A DNA stretch of 64,000 bases, from the NCBI GenBank assembly GCA_037074615.1, contig CM073563.1:15732501-15796500 (forward strand). The letters are read 5' to 3'. Source of the DNA: Leucaena leucocephala (taxonomy: Eukaryota > Streptophyta > Magnoliopsida > Fabales > Fabaceae). A model generated the notes under the pieces. It searched no databases. It had not been told where the DNA came from and saw only the letters and a program-made list of their open reading frames with translations. A program made the position numbers and the translations under genes. Shown here piece after piece: positions 10,582 through 22,039 of the stretch. The first letter of the stretch is position 1, and every line of letters starts with the position of its first letter.

Positions 10582-12414
10582 TATAAGGAATTGGAAGACA
10601 CACAGCGGAAATTAACTTAAAATTTTTTCCATTCCTTGCCAGGATCTACCGTATGTGTTTAAATCAAGTGGGAAGAAGCATTACCCTTGGTGTTCTTCAG
10701 CGACTTCCACAGCTTCTAGTCACGACGTTCACAGCTTCTCTCCACGGCTCGTGCTCCCTTTCCGATCGCAAGAAGTCGACGACTCAAGTCAGCTTCCTCT
10801 ACTGGTATCCACACGAACAGCGTTCCAACCACGAACGACATGCTAGCGTTTCCTGTCCCTCTAGGGCTTTCTCAAAAATTTGTCCTCTCTGTCTCTATTT
10901 CAGCAGTTTCTTATCTACAAACCTTTTTGCATATTCCCCTTCAGCCTTTCTGTGTTCTATATGTTTCAAAACGTAGCTCCTAAAATTAAATATATAGGAT
11001 GCTATGCGTTTTCCTCTACCAAATTGGATTTTGGAGTTAATATTATATTAATTCTGAAATTAATACAATATCATATATTGTATAATTTGATAAGAAACTA
11101 ATTAGATAAATAATATTTATATTAAATCTGTTCCACAAATTTAATTCACCTATTTATTTAACTTAAAATAAAGATAAGACTGAACTATATTTGATTTATT
11201 CTCACAAATTAAATTTGATATATCATATCAATTTAAATTTTAAATTCAAATGTGATAGAGATTTAATTTATCCTTATAAATTAAATCTTATAAATATCTC
11301 TTATATGAGATATCCTATCAATTTGAATTTCAAATTCAAATATCCTTATAAATTAAATCTTATAAATATCTCTTATATGAGATATCCTATCAATTTAAAT
11401 TTTAAATTCAAACGTGATAAAGATTTAATTTATCCTTATAAATTAAATATTATAAATATCTCTTATATATAATGTATATATACGAATATAAATATAAATA
11501 AATATATACATCTACCCTGGATCATTCATTGAATCTGGACATGTCTTAGATTCAATGAATCTGGACATTATAGCTCATGTTGGGCTATTTTGTGTGTGAC
11601 CCTGTAGGCCCATATGAAGTTAGCAGTGGGCCATTTGCTATACTGGCCCACAAGTCACAAGCGCTCTCTAGCAAGACATAACGACTACCTAAATCATATG
11701 AGAATCAATAAACGATGTAACCTTTTATACAACCATATCATGTCCCTTCTGTCATGCGATATTTTGGTCATTGATGAGGTATGGATAATGTTATCTTCCT
11801 ATTCCTGACCGTTACTTTCTCGATCCCTGAGTAGTCTGACTATATAAATGGAACTACCTTTCCATTACAGTATGGCCATATATTTCTCAAACTCACTCAT
11901 CGAGGGGCCCAGTAATATCTCTCTACGAATGTGAGGAACAAATTCCATCTTGACCATTCACATTCGCCCGCATGAAAAATCACTAAGCCTGAACATAGTT
12001 TTTATGATCACTCGGTCAAAAGTGACTTTTGACTAGGTCAAAGCTGAACGTTTGTCATGTAGGAATCCATGATAATCTCAGGTCAAAGGGTATAGTGACA
12101 TGGTTTGTATATGAGAGAAGCTTATAACGTAACCCATGCAGCTCTCTCATAGCGGGTCGGTCCAACACCTTGTACTCTTACATGTGCCTATGACTTTGAT
12201 TTATATCTCTATACATCTTCAAAGTCATACTGGTCTTATTTCATCTCTGCTCTCGCATAGATGACCGACCAGGGACATTTAGGATAAGATCATGAATTAT
12301 CCAAGGATAGTTATCACAGTAAACATGCAAATAATATGATAACACAATTAATAAATTCATAAATCAATAATGTTCATAAGACAATGATTGACCCCTAGGG
12401 CACGATTTCCAACA
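10582..12414 (-). mobile_element. Solo LTR of the copia-A family, minus orientation (1833 bp)
   Basis: A complete LTR in reverse, from TATAAGGAATTGG (first bases normally TGTAAGG) to TTTCCAACA. It is flanked on both sides by GAAGG (10577-10581 and 12415-12419), a perfect 5-bp target duplication, so the inner part was lost by recombination between the two LTRs. It carries the W-box palindrome at 12015-12033, the stem-loop at 11524-11560 and three copies of the ~95-bp block, one of them shortened by an internal deletion. Confidence 0.93.
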
Positions 12415-12419
12415 GAAGG

Positions 12420-13150
12420 GGACAGTGAGAAAGAGAAAGGAGAGTACATATATGTCTTATTGATTAACCCAACGTTTGGATAGGAAAAAAATAGGAAAGA
12501 AAAAGTAATATAAGAGAAAACTCTTAAAAATAGTATTTTTTTACCATTTTAAAAAAAAAATCCTTTCTAATATCCCCTCCCCCTATTTTCCTCTCACTTT
12601 TCTCTCAATCTAAACATAGCATGATATTTTGAATCAAGAAGTATTATTGAGTGTAGTCACATGTTTTGTTGTCTAAAACTCTCTTCAGTCCCAACAAGTG
12701 GTACCGCCAATTTCCTAGGTGTAAAAGATCAAAAGGTAAATTTTAATCATATGAATATGATTGTGACAGGGCAATTTCAAGCAACAACCACCAAAAGCCT
12801 AACCGAACGTAAATATTTAATAGGTGAACAATCAAGTGCCAAACCACTATTACCAAAGTGAAGCTCCAGCTTCCCACTTACAAATCCTATAAAATATCTA
12901 GATACATATCTTTAACCATTTTATGAATGTGAAATCAGTATTTAATCTGACAATTTTCATAATTGCAAACATAATATTGTATAGATGTTTAGTAAGTTTA
13001 CTATTTTATACATTTCTTAGCCGGTCAAGATTATCTCTCATTCAACAAAGAGAAGCAAGCCACTTTTAAAGTTCCTCCACATCTAGGGCCTGAGACCTGC
13101 ATATGCATCCAGATAAAAGCCACAGGAAAAAGGATCAAATAGGAACATCC
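12420..13150. other. AT-rich interval with a possible small MITE
   Basis: Bases about 12472-12617 begin GTTTGGATAGGAAA and end with TCTCAATCTAAACATAG, an imperfect inverted terminal repeat of the kind found in small hAT-like MITEs; poly-A and poly-T runs fill the centre. No clear target duplication was found. The rest, to 13150, shows nothing recognisable; a 66-codon frame at 12661-12861 resembles no family I know. Confidence 0.35.
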
Positions 13151-13154
13151 TTTA

Positions 13155-13429
13155 CCCATCGTCTATAGGTTCAACTGGTGAAGGGGTGATACATAAGACT
13201 ATTTGAAGCGTGTTCGATTCCTATAGAGTACTATTTTGTTGTAATTCTAGTTGCGATACTTGGGAATGTATGCTAACTCCTAAGTACCTAAGTTTATGCC
13301 TGAAGATAATAGATGACACGCCTTACTGACATTAATATCACTTAGGAGGAAGGGAACTTTGCCATACCCTTAAATTATAGACGAGCCCAACCCCTTTCTA
13401 AAAGTTTTCTTTACCCAAAAAAAAAATAA
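13155..13429 (+). mobile_element. tRNA-derived SINE, copy 1
   Basis: The head has Pol III promoter-like boxes: TAGGTTCAACTGGTG (box A-like) and GTGTTCGATTCCT (box B-like). A body of about 200 bp follows, then a tail of ten A residues at 13418-13427. A second member of the same family lies reversed at 52027-52268, sharing most of the body (for example CCTAAGTTTATG and AGCCCAACCC). The start is approximate and no confident target duplication was found. SINEs move with LINE enzymes. Confidence 0.7.
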
Positions 13430-13872
13430 GGGCACCCTTTATCAGCTTATTTTATGAAAAATACCTTCTTCTTTTTATTAAGAACTTTTTATAAACTTTA
13501 GGATGTTTGTATCAAAATAAGGTCATTTTAAAGAAAAAAAAATAGATTTTTAATCAGTTTGAAAAGCTATTCAAATAAGCTTTTGAGTATTTTGAGAAAC
13601 ACTTTCAATTAAAAAGTGCTTTTTATTACTGTTAACCAAACATGAAATAATTTCTACTTTTCATAAAAAAATTAAATAATAAATCATTTTTCAGATTTCT
13701 AAACTTCACTTTTTTTAAATCTCCCTCACTTCATCCCTCAAAGGTCTTGCTGTTCAATGTTTAATAATTTCAATTATATCAATGCACATAGGAAAACAAC
13801 AAAAACACCCAACAAAATTTTGGTGGAGAAAATTAAGAGGCCTTCTCAAAAGGGAATATTGAATTTATTTAC
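13430..13872. other. AT-rich interval, nothing recognised
   Basis: Low-complexity AT-rich sequence with poly-A runs. It should contain the last exon of the VPS2-like pseudogene that follows, but I could not find a convincing match to that C-terminus. Confidence 0.4.
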
Positions 13873-15697
13873 CCTGTGGTAACATTTTCAACATTCCTTG
13901 AAGCAATATGACCTTTTGGAGCAGAAGATAACTGCCATCCGAAAAGGCTAGAATCAATCCCAATTGTCAAAGAAATACAAAGTACGGAAAAAGTATGAAA
14001 GAAACAGAAGACTATAATTATTCATGAATTTAAAAACCAACCTGTGATGCAACGTCCACGCCAATCTCATCAAGAACCTGTCATACACGCATAAAAAGAT
14101 AAATATCGTGAAGCAAACAAAGACCACGATTATTAAAGTTAACTACTGTGTATTCTGAGTTATATTCAGCTGGTTAGTGAGCTCTTATGTTTCTTCCTCA
14201 GCTTCATCTTTGTCTAAAGTTTCATCAATAGCTTCTGACATCATCTCAATCTACAATTAATACAAAAGGCATTTGTACATCAATAGCTATCTATCAGGCA
14301 GGCAAGGCAACTGCTTGTCCATTTTTATAAAGTGAAGAGGAGGGTCAATAAAATCATGGCACAACTAATTAACAAATAAGACAAAGAACAGCTTCTGAGC
14401 TTCATCAGCAAACTTTTGCTCTCAACTAAGTCATAGCAACAACTCTGTTTCTTTCGTTATTTTTTGTTTTTCAATTTCAGTTCTAAGCCAATGTAACATT
14501 CCTGTTTTGCCTCATTTTTCAATTAAATATTTATATTTTTGCTTCCAAATACAAGTTTGCCCAAGTCACAAGCTCTTGCACCACTACATAACTATGGTGC
14601 ATCCCTCAGCCCAAACTTTCTTTTATTTGTTTTACCTTTTATTACTTCCACAACATAACTGCATGGGAAAAATCAGAACATATGCCAAAACAAAAAATGT
14701 TACCGTCATGTCCAATTGTGCCGACTGCTTTTGGAATTCTTTGATCACCTTTGCCTGTTTTGCAGGTTACATTTGCTGAAATGAGAAGATAATGATTACA
14801 GTCTAATTTACATATGAGCAAATTTGAGGAAGTACTCAAACAATAAACCACAGGCAATATGACAATACGATATTTTTTTTTGGGCCAACCACTAGCATTT
14901 GATACTTAATCACAAACATTTACATTTCAGGTGACTGTATTATTAACTTATGAATTATTCACAATAGGCAGTTATTGAATGAACAAAAGTTTGCCTTAAT
15001 GTACAGACTAGATAAAAGTGGTTGAGAATTCAGTCCTTGCTACCCTCATTCTCATAATTAGAATAAACTTTAGAATAGGGTTTAGTGGTCATGTACTTTC
15101 TTCATAAAGCACGAGACTGTATTGAATATAAAAAATAAAAAGTATGGTGTCTTCATCCAATAATTAAGCTCTAAGGTTGTGTCTCGGCATGTATAGAGAA
15201 AGGTTGAGCATCTGAAACATTACAGCATGCTTTCAATAAAATCACAAACCTCAGGCTAAGTAAAGGAAATTATCTACTACATCTATGGCATATTTTGTTT
15301 GACTATATCTTCATGCAGACCTTGTATATGATATTGTCAAAAACCTTTTGACCCTTACATCTCACGATGAGCGTGGGCTGAAGGTGCATATTTCAAGAGG
15401 TTAATTAATAGTATGAAGAATCAGATATGAAACATACCTAGTTCATTGCTGCCATTGCCTTAGATACACCTTTCATCCCACTAGACATTGAAGCACTTAT
15501 ATATAATGCCTAAGGAAGACATATGGAGGATCTAAAAGTTAGAAAAGAAGAAGTTTATTATCATAATAAGAACAAGGCTCCCTGTTCTAACCTGAGTATG
15601 AGTTGCAGCACCCCTGATCTCAGCACGACTTTCTTGTAAATTAGTTATTTGTTGGCGTAACCTAACAAGCTGACAAGTTAAGATTCTTGTAGCCGCC
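13873..15697 (-). pseudogene. VPS2.2/VPS2.3-like (CHMP2-type ESCRT-III) pseudogene, introns kept
   Basis: Six exon-like blocks in family order on minus: 15697-15592 (QLVRLRQQITNLQESRAEIR), 15509-15438 (MSSGMKGVSKAMAAMN), 14775-14704 (PAKQAKVIKEFQKQSAQLDM), 14250-14170 (IEMMSEAIDETLDKDEAEEE), 14077-14042 (VLDEIGVDVASQ) and 13931-13873 (LSSAPKGHIAS). Intact family members are SNF7-domain ESCRT-III subunits that form polymers on endosomes. Borders fit AG/GT except after 14170, where the donor GT has become CT. There are in-frame stops at the end of block 2 (TAG), at the third codon of block 3 (TAA) and near the end of block 4 (TAA). The N-terminal exons and the last exon are missing. Retained introns exclude a retrocopy: it is a decayed duplicate or a dead gene. 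Confidence 0.85.
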
Positions 15698-15841
15698 CTG
15701 TAACCAGACACTTAATTAATCAAGATTGACATAATGCTAATATCATAAGTAATCAAGTAAGTTATTGAATTCATATCAAGAGAGAGAGAAAAACAGGGAA
15801 AGCTATGGTAAGACTTTCAACGAAAGAAGAAAGCAAGGTTA

Positions 15842-15921
15842 CATTCACATCCGATTCAAATAGGGCAGCTCCTAAATAGTAAAGCATCTTTACATTAGGC
15901 GTGCATTGAATTGCCACAACC
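15842..15921 (-). other. Exon-like open block of unknown identity
   Basis: On minus, an acceptor-like CTTAG is followed by 26 open codons (VVAIQCTPNVKMLYYLGAAL and on) ending at an AAT|GTAACC donor-like site. It lies directly upstream of the VPS2-like exons but does not match the N-terminus of that family. It may be from another gene fragment or be chance. Confidence 0.3.
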
Positions 15922-16002
15922 TAAGAAAATAATAAACACTAGTTGGCATTCTTCAAACATCTTTACACCTCTCTCTATATTTGCCAACATCAGAATTTCT
16001 TC

Positions 16003-16403
16003 TATATTTTTATGATCTTGACCTTGTCTCTCACATATGTGTTATCTTGATAGTGTTTGGAAAACTGTTATGTGTTTGACAAGGTGGCATCTGAGATATT
16101 GCCTTGACATCACATTTCAGGCAAAAAAGAGACATTAGATTGAAGCAAAAAGGGTAGAATGGTTAATTCCCCCCCCCCATATCTACCGCTTTAAGCCACT
16201 CCATAATTTCTTATACATTATTATGATCTTGACCTTGGTTCTGGCGCAAATGTTACCTTGACAGTATTTGGAAAGCTCTGAAGTGTTTAACAAGGTGGTA
16301 TCTGAAATATCACCTTGACATCACGTTGTAGTATAAAATGTGTCCCTAGATGAAAGCAAAAAGGGTTGAGTGATTTTTTTCATTGCTACCACTTTAAGAC
16401 TTG
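16003..16403. repeat. Imperfect tandem duplication, unit about 200 bp
   Basis: 16003-16195 and 16221-16403 read through the same order of phrases: ATGATCTTGACCTTG, TTTGACAAGGTGGCATCTGA, CCTTGACATCAC, GAAGCAAAAAGGGT and GCTTTAAG. Many substitutions separate the units. Unit 1 also has a run of nine C. No coding potential seen. Confidence 0.75.
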
Positions 16404-16744
16404 CCTTTCTTTGGTAAGTAACTTCACAACAAAATTATTTAAAAAGTTGTAAGCATGTATGTTATAATAATACATAAATTTTAGAAGTTTTTTATATGAA
16501 GAAGAGGGAATAAGTTACATATGAATTTCAATTTTTTGTAATTTCTTTGAATTATATTTCCATTAACAAATAGTAAAACTAATACAAAAATTTGAGATCT
16601 AATTTAACCAGGAAGGGTGAGAATCCTCTGAAAACCTTAATGAAGATTTTAAGGGATATAAACTTGGTTCTTAGAACTTGTGAGAGGTACAAGGTTTCTT
16701 CCGAGTACATTTACAATGTCTTACAGGTGGAACAGGGTAATTTA

Positions 16745-17785
16745 CAAGGTTTTTTCCTCTAATAAATTCTCCAATTTATAAGGTAATTTTCCTAAAATTT
16801 TTAGGACAAACGAAAAACCTAAGACTATTTTCCTTGAATTTTTTTTTAAAAAATATAGCCTTAAATCCTGAAAAATAAATTTTAAATTATTTAGGCTCCT
16901 TTTACAAAATTAAACTCTTTCATAATTTTTTTTAAGAAAAATCATTCAAAAGGATTTCGGAAATTACTATATCCAAAACTGAGCCTCTAACATTTGCAAA
17001 TATCAGAAAGGTGTCCGGACTTGATCTAGTATTTTTAAGTTGAGAACCAAATAACCAAACTACCTCTTGTTTTTTATTAAAAAAAGGTCATCCAACCAAA
17101 AAACAAGTCCGTCCCCAACCATCTCAATCTTCTTCATAGACATCGACGCCGACCACCTTCTTCTTCTACTACTACCTCCTCTCTCTCTCTCTCTCTCTCT
17201 CTCCCCCTTTGTTTTTCCATTAGGATCTAAGAAACACCGATGCTAACATATTAAGACATATAATGCTTAAATGTGTAATATGATTTTTGCATTCTCCACT
17301 TGTGTCACCCTGCAAAGTTTCCATAGCTTTTTTTAGCATTTGTAAATGTTAGTCTCAACTTGGGATATAGGGGTATTTTAGTCATTTGGATCTCAACTTC
17401 AAAATGCTAAATTAGGTCCTCACATTTTTCTAGCATTTACAAATGTTAGAGTCTCAATTTGGGATATAGTAATTTCCAAAGTCTTTTTGGAAGATTTTCC
17501 CATATTTCTAAATCACCAAAATTCCTATCCCATGATTTTTTTTTTCAATTTTTCTCAGTGCTAGTAATTATTCTGAAATCTTTAAAAATTTCTAAACTTT
17601 TCGTTTAATCCTTAATATTGGATAAGTTTTTTCTTCCTTCAATAGTTTCTCCAATTTATAAGGTAATTTCCCTAAAAGTTTAGGACAAACGAAAACCTCA
17701 AACTATTTTTTTTAATTATTTTAAAAAATAGAGTTTTAAATCCTAAAAATAGATTTTAAATTATTTAGGCTCTGAGTCCTAAAAT
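16745..17785. repeat. Direct repeats flanking an inverted-repeat element
   Basis: 16745-16915 and 17622-17785 are direct repeats (CTCCAATTTATAAGGTAATT, TTAGGACAAACGAAAA, TTTTAAATTATTTAGGCTC). Between them, 16959-17477 is bounded by inverted repeats of about 45 bp: GGAAATTACTATATCC on the left and its complement on the right, followed by CTAACATTTGCAAAT. The right terminal motif is present twice (17332 and 17437). This looks like a non-autonomous TIR element of about 519 bp; the target duplication is not clear. A (CT)n microsatellite lies at 17182-17204. Confidence 0.6.
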
Positions 17786-17938
17786 AATTTTAGTAATTAT
17801 TCTCTGTTTAACCTTTTCCTAAAAGGAAAATACTTATATCAAACGTGTTAATCTATTACATCAATTTTTTTAATCTCATTCAATCATGTGTCCTATTTTT
17901 AAAATGTAATCATTTAACTATAAATCCACATAAAAAAA

Positions 17939-18659
17939 AGGGTTAAGATGTGTCCAGTGTTTTGAAGTAATTTGTAGTGTAATTTTACCTATAAAATATT
18001 TAAAATAATACAATATCATCCAAACTAACAAGAATATTTAACTTTGACTATTAAAATACCTAGTTAGCTGAGTTTAACTAAAATAATCTTACATGACATT
18101 TGACATAAGTAGGTGAGTTGGAGATTTTCTTTTGACAAAAATAATAAAGTTCATTTTTTGTTCATTTTTTCTTTCGATATCTTTATTTATGTGGGTTATC
18201 GCCATCATTATCTTATATATTGGTACTAGATCGATGTTAGGTTATTGCTATTAAAAAGTTGAAGGCTATTGAACAGTAAAGCGTTAACTATCAGAGTCAT
18301 TGTCGTTGGCCACTAGAATCATCGTCACACAAGGGGTCTAACGATGGGGTGGAGGGGGTGAAGGACCAGAGGTTATCGAAGGAAGAAAGAACAAAAATAA
18401 ACTTTATTATTTTTGCTAAAAAAAATCTCAAACTTATCTACTTATGTCAAATACTATATAATATTATTTTAGTTAAACTCTAGTTAACTTAGCATTTTAA
18501 CATTTAAAGTTAAATGTTTTTGTTAGTTTAGATAAGATTGTACTATTTTAAATATTTTATAGACTATTTTAAATATTTTATAGATTACACCACAAATTAC
18601 TTTAGGGCATTGGGCGTACCTATAAAAATACTTTAGGGTAAAAGACTCACCTTAATCCC
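17939..18659. mobile_element. Non-autonomous Mutator-like TIR element (about 720 bp)
   Basis: Left arm 17940-18165 and right arm 18398-18659 are inverted repeats of about 230-260 bp (for example TAAAATATTTAAAATA, CATTTGACATAAGTAG and AAAAATAATAAAGTT in each, reversed). The outer bases are GGGTTAAG. The 9-bp ATAAAAAAA occurs just outside both ends, which fits Mutator-like elements, although it is low complexity. The centre is about 230 bp of GC-richer sequence without a long frame. Movement would need a transposase from elsewhere. Confidence 0.7.
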
Positions 18660-18782
18660 ATAAAAAAATAGGGAAAATGTCTCAAAAAAAGCTCTAGAAA
18701 ATAGGAAAACTCAAATTGAAACTTTAGCATTGTAAGTGACATAGAGGTATGAGAATCCATTCCGACATTTTGAAGTTTTGGT

Positions 18783-19169
18783 GTGAAAAGACTAAAATGC
18801 CTATCTTCTCTCCTCCCTCCTACCATTTCTCTTCACCCCAATGACCCATTTGTCTTTGCTAACATGATATTGCCGCCAAACTTCGCCCAGTGTCCGTCGC
18901 TGAAGATCTTCAACTGTGCTATGACGACCAATTGTTGCCCCACGCCTTCCCCATACATAAAATACTTCAAATTTCCTTCCGTCGACAAGCTTAAGATCAG
19001 ACCAGCTGCTCATTTAGTTGATGAAGGCTATAAACAGAAGTACGAAGAAGTCATTTATCGTATGAAAGCACTACCACCGGACCATCCTTGTGACTTCATT
19101 CAACAAGCAAACGTTCATTGTGCTTACTGTATAGGCTCTAATGGCCTATTATGGAATTTAAATCCTTAA
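18783..19169 (+). pseudogene. PPO: Polyphenol oxidase (tyrosinase domain) N-terminal fragment
   Basis: The 128-codon frame carries polyphenol oxidase landmarks in order: NCCPTPS, FKFPS, a near-perfect RPAAHLVDEGYKQKYEEVI, MKALPPDHP, and QQANVHCAYC, which contains the first copper-A histidine and the thioether-type cysteine. The family oxidises phenols to quinones in plastids and is normally about 550-600 residues. Here homology stops right after HCAYC: the other copper ligands, the DWL/KFDV domains and the transit peptide are absent. The first 30 codons do not look like a transit peptide. A fragment left by duplication or transposon capture; no full gene lies in the window. Confidence 0.85.
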
Positions 19170-19619
19170 ACGAGTTTTGCTTGTTTTTTGGTATTCTTTG
19201 AATACATGTGACTTATTCAAGGATTTATTTCTATAATTCAGTTAATTTATCTTTTAATGATTGTTGAGAGTTTCCTCAACGTGATTGTAATTTTTTTTGT
19301 GGGCTTTCATATTATTTGGCTTCAGAGCTTGATTCCTCTAAACGTGTATCATTTCCTATTCATTTTTTCACCTTTCCATTTACTTCTATAATTATTCAGT
19401 TTGGGTGATCTTAAATCTGGAGAGTCCATATTTAGTTTTTTTATTTTTCATATTTTTCAAAAAACTATGTTAACTTTGACTAAAAAATATTTTAATGGGT
19501 ACATAATCTAAAATAAATATAATCTCTTAAATGTTAATTTATCAAAAAATGATATTTTTATTTAAAAATTATCAGTTAAAAATTTTAAATTTGGACCGTT
19601 AAGCAGGAAAGGAAACATA
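19170..19619. other. AT-rich interval, nothing recognised
   Basis: Follows the polyphenol oxidase fragment. No frame, TIR or LTR signature seen, and no continuation of the oxidase sequence. Confidence 0.4.
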
Positions 19620-20165
19620 GGTGAGAAGCATTTTGGATTTCATTCATGTGTTAACATCATTCCTTTTTGAAAGCCAATTTTCATGCACAAAGTTCTTTTA
19701 AGACTCTTTTACATGAGATTTTGAGACTAAAAAAGATTAAACATTAAGTTTTATAATGTATCTCTTCCAGAGCAATTGTTTTTTCCATATACTTTGTAAT
19801 AAACCTTGCAAAATAATTTGTATACTAGTTTTGTATCATATATCATCAAAACAAAGTGATTCAACATATTACACAAATTTCATACCCCATCTTATACCCT
19901 TATAGTCATCTTTTTTCGGTTACTATCTTATCCAAGAATGAAATGGGTGAATTTTCAATTGAAGTTAATACTTTTTCAATAATAAGTGCAAATTTTATAC
20001 ATATACATTTTTAATAGTAGGATTGTGCAAATAACACTGTTAAAATGTTGGGTATGAAATTTGCCTAATTCCACTAGTAAAAAATATTAACCTACTCGAA
20101 AATTCACACATTTTAGACTATTTTTTTTATATATAAAAAAAGGTCAATGTCCCTAACAAAAATGT
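19620..20165 (+). repeat. Unclassified dispersed repeat, copy 1 (about 545 bp)
   Basis: Matches 28720-29262 in the same orientation along its whole length: GTGAGAAGCATTTTGGATTT at the start, CAAAGTTCTTTTAAGACTC, AATAAACCTTGCAAAATAAT and CATCTTATACCCTT inside, and TGTCCCTAACAAAAATGT at the end. No terminal repeats or coding potential. Confidence 0.75.
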
Positions 20166-21439
20166 TGATTCCAACGCCGGTGGTTGGCCTCCGTCCACTG
20201 GTCGGCAAAAGCAAACTAATTAATTAAATGGGTTTTTGATAATGAATCTTCTTCCAAGACTCCTCTCTCTATAAGCTTCAAATTTATAAGTTTTATTTTG
20301 AATTAGTCTAAACATTTATTACCTTTTTTTTAAATTTTATTCCTAACTAATTGTTTGTATCTTTCATCTCTCTCTCTTGCTCATTTTCTCTCACACTTAT
20401 TATAAAAAAGGACGTAGTTGAAAAACAAAATATATTTCTTATATATTTCTTATTTTTAACTAATCTTTTGATCAATACAAGTAGATTATTTGAAGCTTAT
20501 AAATAGGACTAGAGAGGCTATATCTTTAACTTGTCCACGGATAGAGAGGGGTAAAGACAAGATGAATTTTTAGAATGATATATATATTAAAAATAAATTG
20601 ATGTGAGTTTACATTCTTGTGATTCAGACTAGTCAATGGTTAGTAGTACTGGATATTAGTAATAAATAAAAATATTGAGATGGGATCCCATCAATTAAGG
20701 AAATTATTAAATTTAAATTATTGATATCAATATAAATATCGCTGATAAGTTGTGAAGCTAGCAAGATACAAGTTGTTAGGCTAGTTTAGCGGATTTTATG
20801 TGAAGTGTAAGAAAACATGTTCACTTTGATTTGTAACAATTCTCATAACTCAATTTTTTTTCTACGCATAGGTATAGGTATTCGTTTTATTGGTGGCAAT
20901 GTTATTCGAGGTTATGCTAGATATTAAATGTAGGCACCTCTTCCCATAAAAATTTAAATATTAATTTACTATATTATAGTAAACTAATCCTTTCTAGTAG
21001 ATCCATGTTAACTTGTCAAAATTTGTGTTTCTACTAAGCATATATATCATTCTATTGGAAATAATTCTATTCAAGGTACTGTTTAGCATAAAATGTGGGC
21101 TCATTTACTAACGGAAATTCGAATATTAGTTTACCATATTTTGAGAAAGTAACCCTTTTCCTCCATACTCAAACCTTATTGGTTAGTCTGTCAAAATTTA
21201 AATATATAGACTAAACTGAAAATATGGTACTAAATTGGACCATTGAACCTGTATAGATAGTATGGTTCAAGAGTCAATGGCCTAGTTATTGTTGAAACAT
21301 GTCACCTCAATTATGATTAAAATCATATTACTTAATTTAAATATAAAAATATACATTCTTATATAATTTTGAAAAGAATGATATTTAAATAAAATATATT
21401 AATCCACATAAAAATAGGGCATTCATTTACCTCTAGTGA
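20166..21439. other. AT-rich interval, nothing recognised
   Basis: No frame or repeat structure that I can support. It has the run-of-AT character of old intergenic DNA; small phrases repeat (for example GGTTATGCTAGATATTAAATGTAG-like and GCATAAAATGTGGGC near 20920 and 21090, preceding similar 'aaatattaatttac' text), hinting at an old ~170-bp local duplication. Confidence 0.35.
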
Positions 21440-22039
21440 GAGAATCTAGAGAGAGATGCTCTCCTTCCTTCTCCTTAAAGAAGAGTACGTTCATCTTCCC
21501 CATCTTCATTTAGTCCCTAGGGTTTTCTTGTGTTTTCCATGCTTGTTTAGGTTATGATTACCCCCTATCTCTCCATTATCGGCGGGTTTTAGGAAGCTAG
21601 CTATTCTTCTCCCATTGGGCCTCCTCACTTACAACCATTTATTTCCTTTTTCCTTCATTTCCACCTTTCTTCCTGCACTTTCCTTCTGTTCATTGGTGCT
21701 TAATTCCTTTCATCTATTTCTTCCTTTTTCTCTCGCCCCTTCATCTTCCTCTGGTGTTCCTCTATTTATACACCCTCCTTTTCCTTCCCCGGCACAGTGT
21801 CACCTTTCAAAACCTTCATCTCTGGCTTTTCTCTCCTGTCATAAAGTTCCACCTTTTTCTTCCTACCCCTCTTGTGGCTTTTAACTTCTCTTGTTTCCCT
21901 ACTTTTGTCATGCATACTTTCTCCAGTTGCTGCGAAAACCCTACTTTTCCCTCGTCTTTTCACCTTGACCCTTTTCATCTCAGTCATCAACGATCGCATT
22001 ATCAATCTTTGCGATTGTTGTACTTTCATCAGTTCTCTA

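Noticed and set aside
10653..10976. Ser/Arg-rich frames near the LTR ends (also 42796, 53651, 55150)
   Set aside because: These are readings of the conserved LTR tail on both strands, broken differently in each copy.
11191..11472. 93-codon repetitive frame with YPYKLNLINISYMRYPINLN repeats as a repeat protein
   Set aside because: It is the ~95-bp LTR block read in a frame left open by AT-rich tandem copies; other LTR copies do not keep it.
17182..17204. (CT)n run, with (CA)n at 28312 and (TA)n at 6530 and 52474, as possible functional sites
   Set aside because: Ordinary microsatellites; nothing nearby gives them a role.
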